Shown: positions 15,492 through 23,536 of the stretch, in pieces | How positions within the stretch are numbered: the stretch's first letter is position 1 | How the letters are laid out: each line of letters opens with the position of its first letter | Assembly: GCF_016863535.1 (NCBI RefSeq) | Contig: NZ_BOPB01000011.1 | Span: forward strand, 62,001-126,000 | DNA length: 64,000 nucleotides | Source: Micromonospora lutea | GTDB taxonomy: Bacteria > Actinomycetota > Actinomycetes > Mycobacteriales > Micromonosporaceae | Reading direction: 5' to 3' | The notes under the pieces: generated by a model | What the model was told of the DNA's origin: nothing | The model's database searches: none | What the model saw: the letters and a program-made list of their open reading frames with translations, nothing else | Made by a program: the position numbers and the translations under genes

Positions 15492-17831
15492 GTGGGCGAA
15501 CCCGAGCTGACCCTGATCGCGAGCCTGCGGCCGGCCGCACTGGATGCCCGGCGGGGCATCGTGCGGCTGCATCCGGAGGCGCTCACCGCCCTCGCGCTGC
15601 GTCCGGGCGACCCGGTCCGGTTGGCCGGACGACGGGTGACCGCCGGCCTCGTCGCGGCGGCCGAAAGCACGGCCAGCGCGGCCCTGCTGCACGCCGACGA
15701 CCTGATGCTGGGCAACCTCGGCGTACGTGACGGCGGGCAGGTCAGGCTGAGCCCGACCCCGGTCACCCCGGCCCGCCGGGTGCTGCTCGCCGGGCCGGCC
15801 GAGATCGTCGCGGTGGTCTCCCCGGAGATGCTGCGGCTGGCACTGCTCGGCAAGGTGGTCACCACCGGAGACGACGTCTCCCTGCTGCCCCAGGACGTGC
15901 TGCCGGACGCCTCGACCCGCACCCTGGTCGAGGCGGCCCGACGCAGCCTCTCCACCCGGGTCGGCTACGCGTGGACCAGCACGCTGCTGCGGGTCGTCGC
16001 CGCCGAGCCCGACCCGGGTGCGCTGGTCACCATGGACACCCTCGTCGGCTGGGAGCACGGCCCCGCCACGCGCGGCGACGCCGGCCCGGTGACCGGTCGA
16101 CCCGCGACCGCGGTCCCGGCCGGTCCCGGCCAGTCCACCAGCGCCCTCGGCTGGCCGGCACCCGCGACCTCCAGCACCTTCGGTCGCCTGCCCGACGAAG
16201 GACGGACAACCGGCGGGGAGGCGGACACGGCCGCCGGCACCTGGACCGGCTTCGGGGTGACCGAGGGCCACGACCCGTCGGTGGACGAGTTGCCCGGCCT
16301 GCGCTCCCAGGCCGAGGAGCTGACGGAGCTGCTCGACCTGGGCTTCCACCACGGCGAGGTGCTCAGCCGACTCAGCACCACCGTGGCGCTGGGCGTACTG
16401 GTGAGCGGGCCGGCCGGCTCGGGCAAGGCGGCGCTGGTGCGGGCGGTGGCCGCCCAGGTCGGTGCCCGGGTGCATCCGCTCTGGGCGCCGGAGCTCGCGG
16501 CGCTGACCAACGATTCGGCGGCGGCCCGGCTGCGGGCGGTGACGGCCGAGGCGCTGGCCGGGGGGCCGGCCGTGCTGCTGGTGACCGACGTGGAGGCGCT
16601 CGCCCCGGCGGAGGCGCCCGGGCCGGTGGCGACCGTGTTCCGGCAGTGCGTGGCACGGCTCGTGGCGGCCGGAGCGGCGGTGGTCGGCACCACCAGTCGA
16701 CCGGAGGCGGTCGACCCGGCCCTCCGTGCCCCGGGCCTGCTCTCGTTGCGGATCGACGTGCCGCTGCCCGATGCCGCCCTGCGCCGGGAGCAGCTGACCG
16801 TGCTGACTCGTCCGGTGCCGCTCGCCGACGACGTACGGCTGGACGAGGTTGCCGCGCGTACTCCCGGTTTCGTCGCCGCCGATCTGGCCGCGTTGGTCCG
16901 TGAGGCCGGAGTACGCGCGGCCCTGCGGCAGAAGTCGGCGCAGACACCCACGGTGATGATGGCGGACTTCACCGCCGCCCTGGAGGTGGTGCGGCCGACC
17001 ACCATGGCCGCCGCCACCCTCGAACTGGCCCGGGTGACCCTCGACGACGTGGGTGACCTGGTGGAGGTCAAGCAGACCCTGACCGAGTCGGTGCTGTGGC
17101 CGCTGACCTATCCGGACACCTTCGCCCGGCTCGGGGTGCAACCGCCACGGGGTGTGCTGCTCTACGGACCGCCCGGCTGCGGCAAGACGTACCTGGTGAC
17201 CGCGCTGGCCGGGACCGGCCGGGCCAACGTGTTGTCGGTCAAGGGCGCCGAGCTGCTGTCCAAGTGGGTCGGCGAGAGCGAACGCGCGGTACGGGAGCTG
17301 TTCCGCCGGGCCCGGGAGGCCGCGCCGACCCTGATCTTCCTGGACGAGGTGGACGCCCTGGCCCCGGTACGCGGCCAGGCCACCGACGGCGGCACCACCG
17401 ACCGGGTGGTCGCCGCGCTGCTCACCGAAATGGACGGCGTCGAGTCACTGCGCAACGTGGTGGTGATCGGCGCGACGAACCGGCCCGACCTGGTCGATCC
17501 GGCGCTGTTGCGCCCCGGGCGGCTGGAGCGGCTGGTCTACGTGCCGCCGCCGGACGGCGAAGCCCGGGCCGAGATCCTGCGCGCCGCGTCGCGCAACGTG
17601 CCGCTCGCCGAGGACGTCGATCTGGTCGCACTCGGCGCGGAGCTGGACGGCTTCTCGGCCGCCGACTGCGCGGCCCTGATCCGGGAGGCCGCGCTGGCCG
17701 CGATGCGCGAGTCGCTGACCGCCGCCACGGTCACCGCCGAACACGTCGCCACGGCCCGGTCCCGGGTACGCCCTTCCCTGGACCCCGCCCAGGTCGCCTG
17801 GCTCGCCGCGTACGCCGAACAACGCGGCTGA
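15492..17831 (+). CDS. Cdc48-like double AAA ATPase
   Basis: A 779-residue protein with the Cdc48/VAT layout: an N domain (about 1-190) including a double-psi-barrel-like part with ALRPGDPVRLAGRR, a Gly/Thr/Pro linker, then two AAA modules. D1 has Walker A GPAGSGKAA (306-314, Lys312) but its Walker B reads LLVTDVEAL (Asp366, Glu368 shifted), lacking the usual DE pair. D2 is canonical: GPPGCGKT (Lys565), LIFLDEVDAL (Asp618-Glu619), the pore-loop KWVGESE region, second region of homology GATNRPDLVDPALLRPGRLERLV (arginine fingers; split for length as GATNRPDLVD and LLRPGRLERL). Such proteins unfold or remodel protein complexes. D2 is likely the working motor. It follows the conservon on the same strand with no terminator visible between. 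Confidence 0.9.
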   Translation: MGEPELTLIASLRPAALDARRGIVRLHPEALTALALRPGDPVRLAGRRVTAGLVAAAESTASAALLHADDLMLGNLGVRDGGQVRLSPTPVTPARRVLLAGPAEIVAVVSPEMLRLALLGKVVTTGDDVSLLPQDVLPDASTRTLVEAARRSLSTRVGYAWTSTLLRVVAAEPDPGALVTMDTLVGWEHGPATRGDAGPVTGRPATAVPAGPGQSTSALGWPAPATSSTFGRLPDEGRTTGGEADTAAGTWTGFGVTEGHDPSVDELPGLRSQAEELTELLDLGFHHGEVLSRLSTTVALGVLVSGPAGSGKAALVRAVAAQVGARVHPLWAPELAALTNDSAAARLRAVTAEALAGGPAVLLVTDVEALAPAEAPGPVATVFRQCVARLVAAGAAVVGTTSRPEAVDPALRAPGLLSLRIDVPLPDAALRREQLTVLTRPVPLADDVRLDEVAARTPGFVAADLAALVREAGVRAALRQKSAQTPTVMMADFTAALEVVRPTTMAAATLELARVTLDDVGDLVEVKQTLTESVLWPLTYPDTFARLGVQPPRGVLLYGPPGCGKTYLVTALAGTGRANVLSVKGAELLSKWVGESERAVRELFRRAREAAPTLIFLDEVDALAPVRGQATDGGTTDRVVAALLTEMDGVESLRNVVVIGATNRPDLVDPALLRPGRLERLVYVPPPDGEARAEILRAASRNVPLAEDVDLVALGAELDGFSAADCAALIREAALAAMRESLTAATVTAEHVATARSRVRPSLDPAQVAWLAAYAEQRG

Positions 17832-18018
17832 CCGAGTGCGCGGGTGGTGTCGTGTGGCACTTCACGGCAAGACCAAGGCGCACGTAGACGTAGGCGAAGG
17901 TCGGGCCGCGTGAAGCAATCGCCGCTGCGATCGTCCTCGAAGGTGCGTAGACCGAGGAGGAAGAACCAGCCGGCCCAGCCCGGGAATGTGGGCGGGCGCA
18001 GTAGCTGAGCGCGTCCGG

Positions 18019-18210
18019 TCAGTCCTCGTCGGCCGGGCTGGGGCGGTTCTCGGCGATCCAGGCTCGGACGGCCTTGCCATCCCAGACGCGGCCCATCTTC
18101 AACGTGACGAGCGGATCAGGGAATCCCTTGCGGCCCACGATGATCGTGGCGCGCTGCTTGCTGATCCCACCAAGGAGATCACGGATCTCATCCAGCCCGA
18201 GCAGCTCCAC
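18019..18210 (-). CDS. AlpA/MerR-like helix-turn-helix DNA-binding protein
   Basis: A 63-residue protein that is almost entirely one winged helix: ELLGLDEIRDLLGGIS, KQRATIIVGRKGFPDP and a wing with VWDGKAVRAWIAENRP. This pattern (helix-turn-helix, FPDP turn, then a W-x-x-x-x-V-x-x-W wing) is typical of AlpA-like or excisionase-like proteins carried by actinobacterial integrative elements and of stand-alone small regulators. Start is GTG at 18210. It faces three small plus-strand genes that look element-derived. Confidence 0.75.
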   Translation of the reverse strand: MELLGLDEIRDLLGGISKQRATIIVGRKGFPDPLVTLKMGRVWDGKAVRAWIAENRPSPADED

Positions 18211-18311
18211 AACCTGACGCTATGACTCATGGGAGTTGCAATAGGGGGAACCGGGTGAGACAACGCCGTTGGGGGCTGCCCTCGTACAGCCCGGCGTGAT
18301 GCCATGGGCAC

Positions 18312-18497
18312 ATGACGCGATTCGTCTCATACGGGGAGTATCTGGCTGGCGTTGCTCTGACCCTCGCGCGAAGGCACCGACCGGCGTGGAACCACATCCT
18401 CAAACGGGTGACCTGTCGATGCGGGCGGGATCTCCCCTGCGGGGCTCGGCACCGGGCGCCAATCAACCGGGGCCACTGGCCGGGGGAGACGTCATGA
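18312..18497 (+). CDS. Small Cys-containing hypothetical protein
   Basis: A 61-residue protein starting MTRFVSYGEYLAGVALTLA and carrying a CRCGRDLPC cluster followed by H residues, suggesting a metal-binding knuckle. Small proteins with this opening recur in actinobacterial element regions from memory, but the function is unknown. Its stop overlaps the ATG of the next gene as ATGA, which supports both genes being real. Confidence 0.6.
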   Translation: MTRFVSYGEYLAGVALTLARRHRPAWNHILKRVTCRCGRDLPCGARHRAPINRGHWPGETS

Positions 18498-18712
18498 CGA
18501 CGCACGGCCCTGTTCTGCCTGTCTGGACCTGCGCCGGGTGTGGTGCTCCCTGGCCTTGCCGCACCCGTCGTCAGGAGCTGCAAGCCGAGTACGACAAGGC
18601 CCCGGTGTCCCTGGCGCTCTACATGGGCTCGTGCCTACTGGCACCTAGCCAGGACATGGGATGGGCACCGGCCGGGCTGCTGCACCGTAGATTCCTCGGT
18701 TGGCTGTCGTGA
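18494..18712 (+). CDS. Small zinc-knuckle-like hypothetical protein
   Basis: A 72-residue protein with VWTCAGCGAPWPCRTRR near the N-terminus (three Cys, one possible ligand from the following Arg/His region) and a helical C-terminal half SLALYMGSCLLAPSQDMGW. Function unknown. It overlaps the preceding gene by 4 bases (ATGA) and the following GTG by 4 bases (GTGA), the arrangement of a translationally coupled mini-operon. Confidence 0.6.
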   Translation: MTTHGPVLPVWTCAGCGAPWPCRTRRQELQAEYDKAPVSLALYMGSCLLAPSQDMGWAPAGLLHRRFLGWLS

Positions 18713-18789
18713 CCACACCCCGTGCCGGTGACCTGCTCCGCGTAGGTCGGGAGGCCAGCGTGCAGTTCGCCATGCCGATCTTGTTCCGA
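18709..18789 (+). pseudogene. Third small gene, probably truncated or frameshifted
   Basis: Starts with GTG overlapping the previous stop (GTGA) and opens plausibly as MTTPRAGDLLRVGREASVQF. After about residue 27 the frame becomes an Arg/Pro-rich low-complexity stretch typical of out-of-frame high-GC DNA, and stays open only by composition to 19179. I read this as the intact 5' end of a small gene whose rest has been lost or shifted. Confidence 0.35.
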
Positions 18790-19086
18790 CCCCGTCGGCG
18801 TCCACCAGGAAGGCGGCGTACCCGGCGTCCATCTCTGGGCCGGCGATCGGGCACCGACGTCACCGGCCGAGGCCGCACTGAGCAGCCCTTAGAGCGACCG
18901 GCAGTAGGGCGGTGGAGGCGAGGCGGGTCTTGGCCGAGGGTGGCAAGGCGGAGGAGGAGGCCATGCCGGTGTTGCATGGCCGACGACGACAACGCCGCCA
19001 GCCGAAGTGCCAGGGCGCGCCGCAGCCCCGCCAGCCCTACTGCCGGTCGCTCTTATGCCAGACTCAGCAAAAGTTGCGAGGGGGCA
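18790..19086. other. Intergenic DNA with no convincing gene
   Basis: Open frames here have Arg/Pro/Gly-rich, out-of-frame composition and no start context. The stretch follows the broken third small gene and precedes the stop of the GNAT gene. It is probably degenerate element DNA. Confidence 0.5.
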
Positions 19087-19596
19087 TCAGAACGCCGGAG
19101 AGGGATTGTCGAGGCAAATCTCGGCATGAATTCTGCCGCCAACCTCGCGCAATTCGGCACCACATTTACGAAGGGCTGACAAGGCACCACGATTGTCGTG
19201 GGTCGTCTCCGCCACGACACGCCGCATGCCAGCGGCCGCCGCCACGTCCAACAACTGGCGCAGCGCGGCCGGCCCGAGACCCTGGCCCCGAGCGGACCGG
19301 CCGAGCCACATGCCGACCTCGGCAACGCCGGGCTCGTCCCGGCGGCTCATCCGGATCATCCCGACCACCTCGCCGCCGGCCCGGATCGCGTACATCGCCG
19401 TGCGGGCGGGCGCGTCGAGGCCGCCGAAGTTGCCCCGGTGGTACTCCCGGAACGCCTCCCGCCGCGCGTGCGACCAGCCGGCCGGCGCTTCCACCGGCGG
19501 CATCACGTCGCCTGGTTCCGCCTCGGCGACCGCCACGGAAAGCAACGGTTCGAGGTTCTTCTCGTCCACCGGCTGCAACCGGACCGCACCCGTCAC
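19087..19596 (-). CDS. GNAT family N-acetyltransferase (RimJ/RimL-like)
   Basis: A 169-residue GNAT enzyme. It opens with VRLQPVDEKNLEPLLSVA, typical of RimJ-type proteins, has a central strand TAMYAIRAGGEVVGMIRMS, the acetyl-CoA site VGMWLGRSARGQGLGPAAL and the later ETTHDNRGALSALRKCGAEL. The acceptor is unknown; N-terminal protein amino groups or small amines are usual for the subfamily. GTG at 19596 is preferred because homologous domains begin a few residues before VRLQPV; the frame stays open upstream to 19737. Confidence 0.85.
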   Translation of the reverse strand: MTGAVRLQPVDEKNLEPLLSVAVAEAEPGDVMPPVEAPAGWSHARREAFREYHRGNFGGLDAPARTAMYAIRAGGEVVGMIRMSRRDEPGVAEVGMWLGRSARGQGLGPAALRQLLDVAAAAGMRRVVAETTHDNRGALSALRKCGAELREVGGRIHAEICLDNPSPAF

Positions 19597-19712
19597 GAGC
19601 CGCAGTCTTCCGCGCTCGCTGACGCAAGTCCACCCGATTGGCCCGGACCGGGCCCTGTGGCGAGCGGGACCGGCCGGTCGTGCCGATTCCGCCTCCTGCT
19701 CACGCTCAGTGG

Positions 19713-20624
19713 TCAGCCGGGCGGGGTGAACTCGCAATAGACGACCGATGCGTCGTCGGCCGCCTTGTGCTGACGCAACCGGTCCGGGTACTCCCGCTCG
19801 GCGTCGCGTACTCGCTCGACCAGCGCACCGGGCCCCTGCGCGGCCACCAGTTCCAGGAGTCCGGCCCAGTCGATCAGCTCGAACTCCTCGACGGCGGCGG
19901 AGGCACCGTCGGTGAGCAGCACCGCACGCCGCAACGCATCCGGCCCGCGCAGCGGCAGCGTGCCGACCACCGCGTGGTACGCCGCGTCCGGGTCTGCGGC
20001 GGCGACCCAGTAACCGTGGGTACGGTTCATTCGCTCGCGCTGCATCCGCACGGCGTGCCGGAACCGGGTGGCCCGGTCAATCGGCTCGGGCAGCGCTTCG
20101 GCGGTCTCGCGCAGGTCGGCCGCCGAGGCGACCAGCCGATCGTCGACCACCACGTCGACGCGGCCACCGGTGTCGAGCACCAGCGGACTGTCGCAGAGCA
20201 CGAGGTAGTCGACCTGACTGCCACCGTCGCGGAGCAGACACACCGTGCTCGACGGGGTGCCAGGGTGGTCGAGGTCGCACTGCTCACCGTGGTCGGAACG
20301 GACCGCGAGGATCGCGGCGGCGAGGTTGCTCACCAGCGTCGCGGCCGGGCGGGCCGCCTCCGCCAGGCCGAGTCGGGCGGCGAGGTGCTGGACGTACCAC
20401 TGCGGCCCGTGCACGCAGCCGGTGTCGAACCCCTCTGGCACGGTCGCGCCGTCCAGCACTCCGACCAGCGGCCCGAACCGGAACACCAGGTCCTCGTTGA
20501 CGGCCCGGCCGGGTGGCGGGGCGGAGGCGGATCGTACCCGCATGGTGGGTGCGGCCCCGACCGTCGCACCCCGCCGACGCTCCTCCGGAGCCGCCTCGGG
20601 TACGCCGATGTCCGGATGTGTCAT
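19713..20624 (-). CDS. Divergent PP2C-like phosphatase domain protein
   Basis: About 303 residues. Motifs of a PPM/PP2C fold can be seen: NEDLVFRFGPLVGVLDGAT (metal-binding Asp-Gly), PSSTVCLL in place of the usual TAv/STV strand, and YLVLCDSPLVL in place of GDS. Several classical metal ligands near the C-terminus (DG and DN motifs) appear as LLTDGASAAV and DDASVVYCEF. It resembles stand-alone PP2C-like proteins of actinomycetes; activity on phosphoserine is plausible but unproven. MTHPDIG at 20624 is the chosen start, without a strong ribosome binding site. Confidence 0.65.
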   Translation of the reverse strand: MTHPDIGVPEAAPEERRRGATVGAAPTMRVRSASAPPPGRAVNEDLVFRFGPLVGVLDGATVPEGFDTGCVHGPQWYVQHLAARLGLAEAARPAATLVSNLAAAILAVRSDHGEQCDLDHPGTPSSTVCLLRDGGSQVDYLVLCDSPLVLDTGGRVDVVVDDRLVASAADLRETAEALPEPIDRATRFRHAVRMQRERMNRTHGYWVAAADPDAAYHAVVGTLPLRGPDALRRAVLLTDGASAAVEEFELIDWAGLLELVAAQGPGALVERVRDAEREYPDRLRQHKAADDASVVYCEFTPPG

Positions 20625-20752
20625 TCGTCCCGGCCGTCCTGGCCTCCCGCCGCTCATCGCCACGCGCCCCGGCTACCCACCTCGCACCCGAAGACACGCC
20701 CCGGTCGCTGTGCCGGCACCGCGTCGGCTCGACCGAGGACCTGGACACCGCA

Positions 20753-21181
20753 CTAGCGGCGTCGGTTACGGGCCCGGGAGGCGCGCAGCCGTGCCAGCCG
20801 GCCCACCAGCACCGGGTCGGCGGCCAGTGCCGCCGGATTGTCCAGCAGCGCGTTCAACAGCTGGTAGTAGCGGGTGGCCGAGAGTCCGAACCGGTCCCGG
20901 ATGGCCTGTTCCTTGGCACCGGCATGCCGCCACCACTGCCGTTCGAAGGCGAGGATGTCCCGCTCCCGCTCATCGAGCCCACGATCGGTCCCCGGGCCCG
21001 GGCCGTCGCGGGTGCCCTCGGGTGCGGCGGCCGGCGGCGAACCGGCGGAACCGGCCGCATCGGCGCCTTCCTGGACGCCCTGCGCCGGGGCCGACTCCGC
21101 TTCGGGGGCGGATCTCGGCGGCGGCACCGTGACGGCGTCCGGACCGGTCTGCGCTGCCGGGGTGGCGTCGGCGGGGTGCAT
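20753..21181 (-). CDS. DUF3263 domain protein
   Basis: A 142-residue protein: an Ala/Pro/Gly-rich N-terminal half (about 1-65) and a C-terminal DUF3263 domain with DERERDILAFERQWWRHAG, AKEQAIRDRFGLSATRYYQ and LLNALLDNP. The domain is helical and resembles a helix-turn-helix; members are widespread in actinobacteria and unassigned. The ATG at 21181 has GAGGAG at good spacing. It ends close to the PP2C-like gene upstream coordinate, probably a separate unit. Confidence 0.85.
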   Translation of the reverse strand: MHPADATPAAQTGPDAVTVPPPRSAPEAESAPAQGVQEGADAAGSAGSPPAAAPEGTRDGPGPGTDRGLDERERDILAFERQWWRHAGAKEQAIRDRFGLSATRYYQLLNALLDNPAALAADPVLVGRLARLRASRARNRRR

Positions 21182-21283
21182 GGTGCTCCTCACGCGGGGA
21201 CGGCCGGCACGGGCGACGCCAACCGGGTCCACCAGCCTAACCACGGGCACCCGCGGGCGCACCAGGCACAGCAGGCGCGTTGG

Positions 21284-21315
21284 GCAGCCGACCGTCCCCG
21301 TGCACGGTCGGCTGC
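21284..21315 (-). terminator. 12-bp perfect hairpin after ABC permease gene
   Basis: GCAGCCGACCGT and its exact complement flank an 8-base loop, 48 bases beyond the stop codon of the ABC permease read on the minus strand. A GC-rich stem without a U tract is usual for this GC class. Confidence 0.7.
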
Positions 21316-21362
21316 GGAGCAGCGGTGAGCGCGACCTGCCCGCGGCCGCGCCCACCAACGAC

Positions 21363-22376
21363 TCAGGTGATGTCCCGCCGGCGCATCGCCCAGAGCGCCG
21401 CGCCGAGGAAGAGCACGATCCCGACGGTGAACAGCACCGACGAGTGCTGCCAGGTGATGTCCAGGGTGGCCGGATTGCACTCACCGGTGTAGGTCGCGTT
21501 GCACGCCTGCCAATCCTCAAGGGTGAGTGACTTGGTCATCCAGGCGTAGACGTAGGTGGGCAGCAGCCACGCCTCGGCGAAGCGCACCTGCGCCATGGAA
21601 AGCAGGATCCCGAGTCCAACCTGCCCGACCACCATGACCGCGATCGCCCCGCCCAGTGCCATCGCGGTGTGTCGACCGAGTGACGCCAGGGCGAAGCCCA
21701 GCGTCGCCGCCACCAACGCCAGCACGATGCCCCGCAGCCCGGTGATCAGGAACGACTGCCAGGTGCCGGAGGTCATTCCCTCGGTGGTGCCCCGCCAGTT
21801 CGCGACCAGCCACATGCTGCCGAACCACGCCGCGGTGGCGGGCAGGGCCAGGGCGAGCAGCCCGGTGAGCAGCGCGCCCAGCTTGGTCAGCAGGACGGTC
21901 AACCGCTTCGGCCGCCAGAGCAGCAGGTTCATCATTCCGCCGGTGTTCCACTCGGCACCCACGAAGGAGGCGCCGACCACGAATCCGACCATGGCCAGGA
22001 TCGCGGCGAGCGGGATCAGCATCTCGCCGAAGCTCTCCCGGAAGTTGAAGGTCGAGGGCAGGAACCATTGCTCCTCGATCGACTCCCGGGGCGGCGCAGT
22101 GATGTCGGCGCAGTCGGCCGGGTAGTAGTCGACGTCCTCACCTGCGGTCTTGGCGCGCTCGCAGTTCGCGCGTTCCTGTTCGGCCCAGCGGACCTGCTCC
22201 TGGTGCTGCCGGTCGGCGGCCTGCCGCGCCTCCGCGAACTGGTCCGGGCCGATCTTCTGGTTGCTGAGGAACATGCCCACCGCCACCAGGACCAGCACCA
22301 GCAGGCCCCCGGCGGTCATCCAGCGGGCGAAACGCCGCTTGGCCAGCCGGCGCAGCTCGGTACGGAAGAGACTCAC
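21363..22376 (-). CDS. ABC-2 type transporter permease
   Basis: A 337-residue permease with an N-terminal helix (GGLLVLVLVAVGMFLSN), a large extracytoplasmic loop with Cys residues (CERAK, YYPADC), then membrane segments LIPLAAILAMVGFVVGASF, LGALLTGLLALALPATAAWF, GIVLALVAATLGFALASL, GGAIAVMVVGQVGLGILL and a C-terminal SVLFTVGIVLFLGAALWAM. GAEWNTGGMMNLLLWRPKR matches the ABC-2 gate-region motif. The GTG start at 22376 overlaps the stop of the ATPase gene (GTGA). Pairs of this kind export peptides, lipids or drugs; the substrate is not evident. Confidence 0.9.
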   Translation of the reverse strand: MSLFRTELRRLAKRRFARWMTAGGLLVLVLVAVGMFLSNQKIGPDQFAEARQAADRQHQEQVRWAEQERANCERAKTAGEDVDYYPADCADITAPPRESIEEQWFLPSTFNFRESFGEMLIPLAAILAMVGFVVGASFVGAEWNTGGMMNLLLWRPKRLTVLLTKLGALLTGLLALALPATAAWFGSMWLVANWRGTTEGMTSGTWQSFLITGLRGIVLALVAATLGFALASLGRHTAMALGGAIAVMVVGQVGLGILLSMAQVRFAEAWLLPTYVYAWMTKSLTLEDWQACNATYTGECNPATLDITWQHSSVLFTVGIVLFLGAALWAMRRRDIT

Positions 22377-23383
22377 GCGCCCCAACCTCCCCCGGCGGGC
22401 ACGGACGGCTCCGCCCCGTCGACTCGTACGGACTGGTCGACCTGCCGGTGCTGACCGGGTACCGGTGCGGTGGCGGTCAGTTCGAGGAAGACGCTCTCCA
22501 GGTCGACCGCGATCGGTGCGAGTTCGCTGACGTAGAGGCCCTGCTCAGCCAGGAGTCGGGTGACCGTGGCCGGCTTGTCCACCCCGGCGAGCATCAGGTG
22601 GTCGTCGTTGGTGGTGACGCGTACGCCGGCCCGGGTCAGTGCGGTGGCGGCGGCCGGAAGGTCGGTGACCGCTTCCAGCCGCGCCCGGACCGCGCCGGAC
22701 GAGTGCTGTGCCAGCACCTCGTCGACCGGGCCGAAGGCGACCCGTCGGCCCAGCGAGATGATGGTGACCGAGTCACAGATCAACTGGATCTCACCGAGGA
22801 TGTGGCTGGACAGCACCACCGTCATGCCGGCCTCGGAGAGGTTGCGCATCAGCGTCCGCATCTCCCGGATGCCGCCCGGATCGAGACCGTTGGCCGGCTC
22901 GTCCAGGATCAGCAGCCGCGGGTTCTTGAGCAGCGCCGAGGCGACCGCGAGCCGCTGCTTCATGCCGAGCGAGTACGTCTTGACCCGCTCACCGGCCCGG
23001 TCGCGCAGCCCGACCAGTTCCAGCACCTCGTCGACCCGCCGCTCGGGCAGGTCACCGGCGCCGGCCAGCAGCGACAGCGTGTCCCGGGCGGTGAAGTGCG
23101 GGAAGAACTGGGGGCTCTCCACGATCGCGCCGACCTGCGGGGCGACCTGGTCCAGCGTTCCCGGCACCTCGTGTCCGAGAATCGCCATCCGGCCGCCGTC
23201 GGGCCGGATCAGGCCGAGCAGCGTGCGCAGCGTGGTGGTCTTTCCCGACCCGTTGGGGCCCAGGAAGCCGTGCACCTGGCCTGCCTCGACGTGCATGTCG
23301 AAGCCGTCCAGAGCGTTGCGGGTACCGCGCCGTCGGCTTCGGTATGTCTTTCGTAGGCCTTCGATTTCCAGGACAGCTGGCAA
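22373..23383 (-). CDS. ABC transporter ATP-binding protein
   Basis: A 336-residue ABC-2 exporter ATPase. Walker A is LGPNGSGKTTT, the signature is TYSLGMKQRLAVASAL (SLGMKQ in place of LSGGQ, as in bacitracin/lantibiotic-type exporters), Walker B is LLILDEPANGLDPGG, with the switch histidine in LSSHIL. A C-terminal domain with VTTNDDHLMLAGV is typical of the subfamily. The TTG at 23383 is chosen because GGGGGAGG precedes it at good spacing and the conserved sequence begins right after; upstream residues are poor. It is coupled to the permease by a 4-base overlap. Confidence 0.92.
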   Translation of the reverse strand: MPAVLEIEGLRKTYRSRRRGTRNALDGFDMHVEAGQVHGFLGPNGSGKTTTLRTLLGLIRPDGGRMAILGHEVPGTLDQVAPQVGAIVESPQFFPHFTARDTLSLLAGAGDLPERRVDEVLELVGLRDRAGERVKTYSLGMKQRLAVASALLKNPRLLILDEPANGLDPGGIREMRTLMRNLSEAGMTVVLSSHILGEIQLICDSVTIISLGRRVAFGPVDEVLAQHSSGAVRARLEAVTDLPAAATALTRAGVRVTTNDDHLMLAGVDKPATVTRLLAEQGLYVSELAPIAVDLESVFLELTATAPVPGQHRQVDQSVRVDGAEPSVPAGGGWGA

Positions 23384-23477
23384 GCTGCACCTCCCCCGTT
23401 GGCGTGTGGGCGACGACGACACCATACGCGGTATGCACGGGAGGGCAATACTCGGTATGGACCAACACGCCGCACGG

Positions 23478-23534
23478 GTGTTAAGAGGGGGCCCTTCCTC
23501 TACCGCAGGCGTTAAGAAGGTGCCCTTCCTTACG
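23478..23534. repeat. GTTAA-GGGGCCC-TTCCT dispersed repeat, copy A
   Basis: Two direct units: GTTAAGAGGGGGCCCTTCCT and GTTAAGAAGGTGCCCTTCCT, separated by CTACCGCAGGC. Both keep GTTAA, a run ending in GCCC and TTCCT. It lies right after the DeoR stop codon. Copies B and C are at 32106 and 53469. Confidence 0.85.
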
Positions 23535-23536
23535 CC

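Larger units (their letters stand above)
18019..18790. mobile_element. Probable remnant of an integrative element
   Basis: The stretch groups an AlpA-like gene with three short, overlapping, Cys-containing genes of the kind found next to replication or integration modules in actinobacterial integrative elements. No integrase, relaxase, replication gene or flanking tRNA is present, so only a relic is claimed. Boundaries are approximate. Confidence 0.4.

Noticed and set aside
15057..17141. 694-codon minus-strand open frame opposite the AAA ATPase
   Set aside because: Gly/Arg/Gln-rich with no domain; the plus frame has two AAA modules with correct motifs.
18269..18493. Upstream extension of the second small gene to 18269
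   Set aside because: The ATGA overlap at 18494 and the change to sensible composition there favour the short form.
23478..23534. Insertion-sequence end for the GTTAA repeat
   Set aside because: No transposase frame, no target duplication and the same unit occurs in different arrangements elsewhere.
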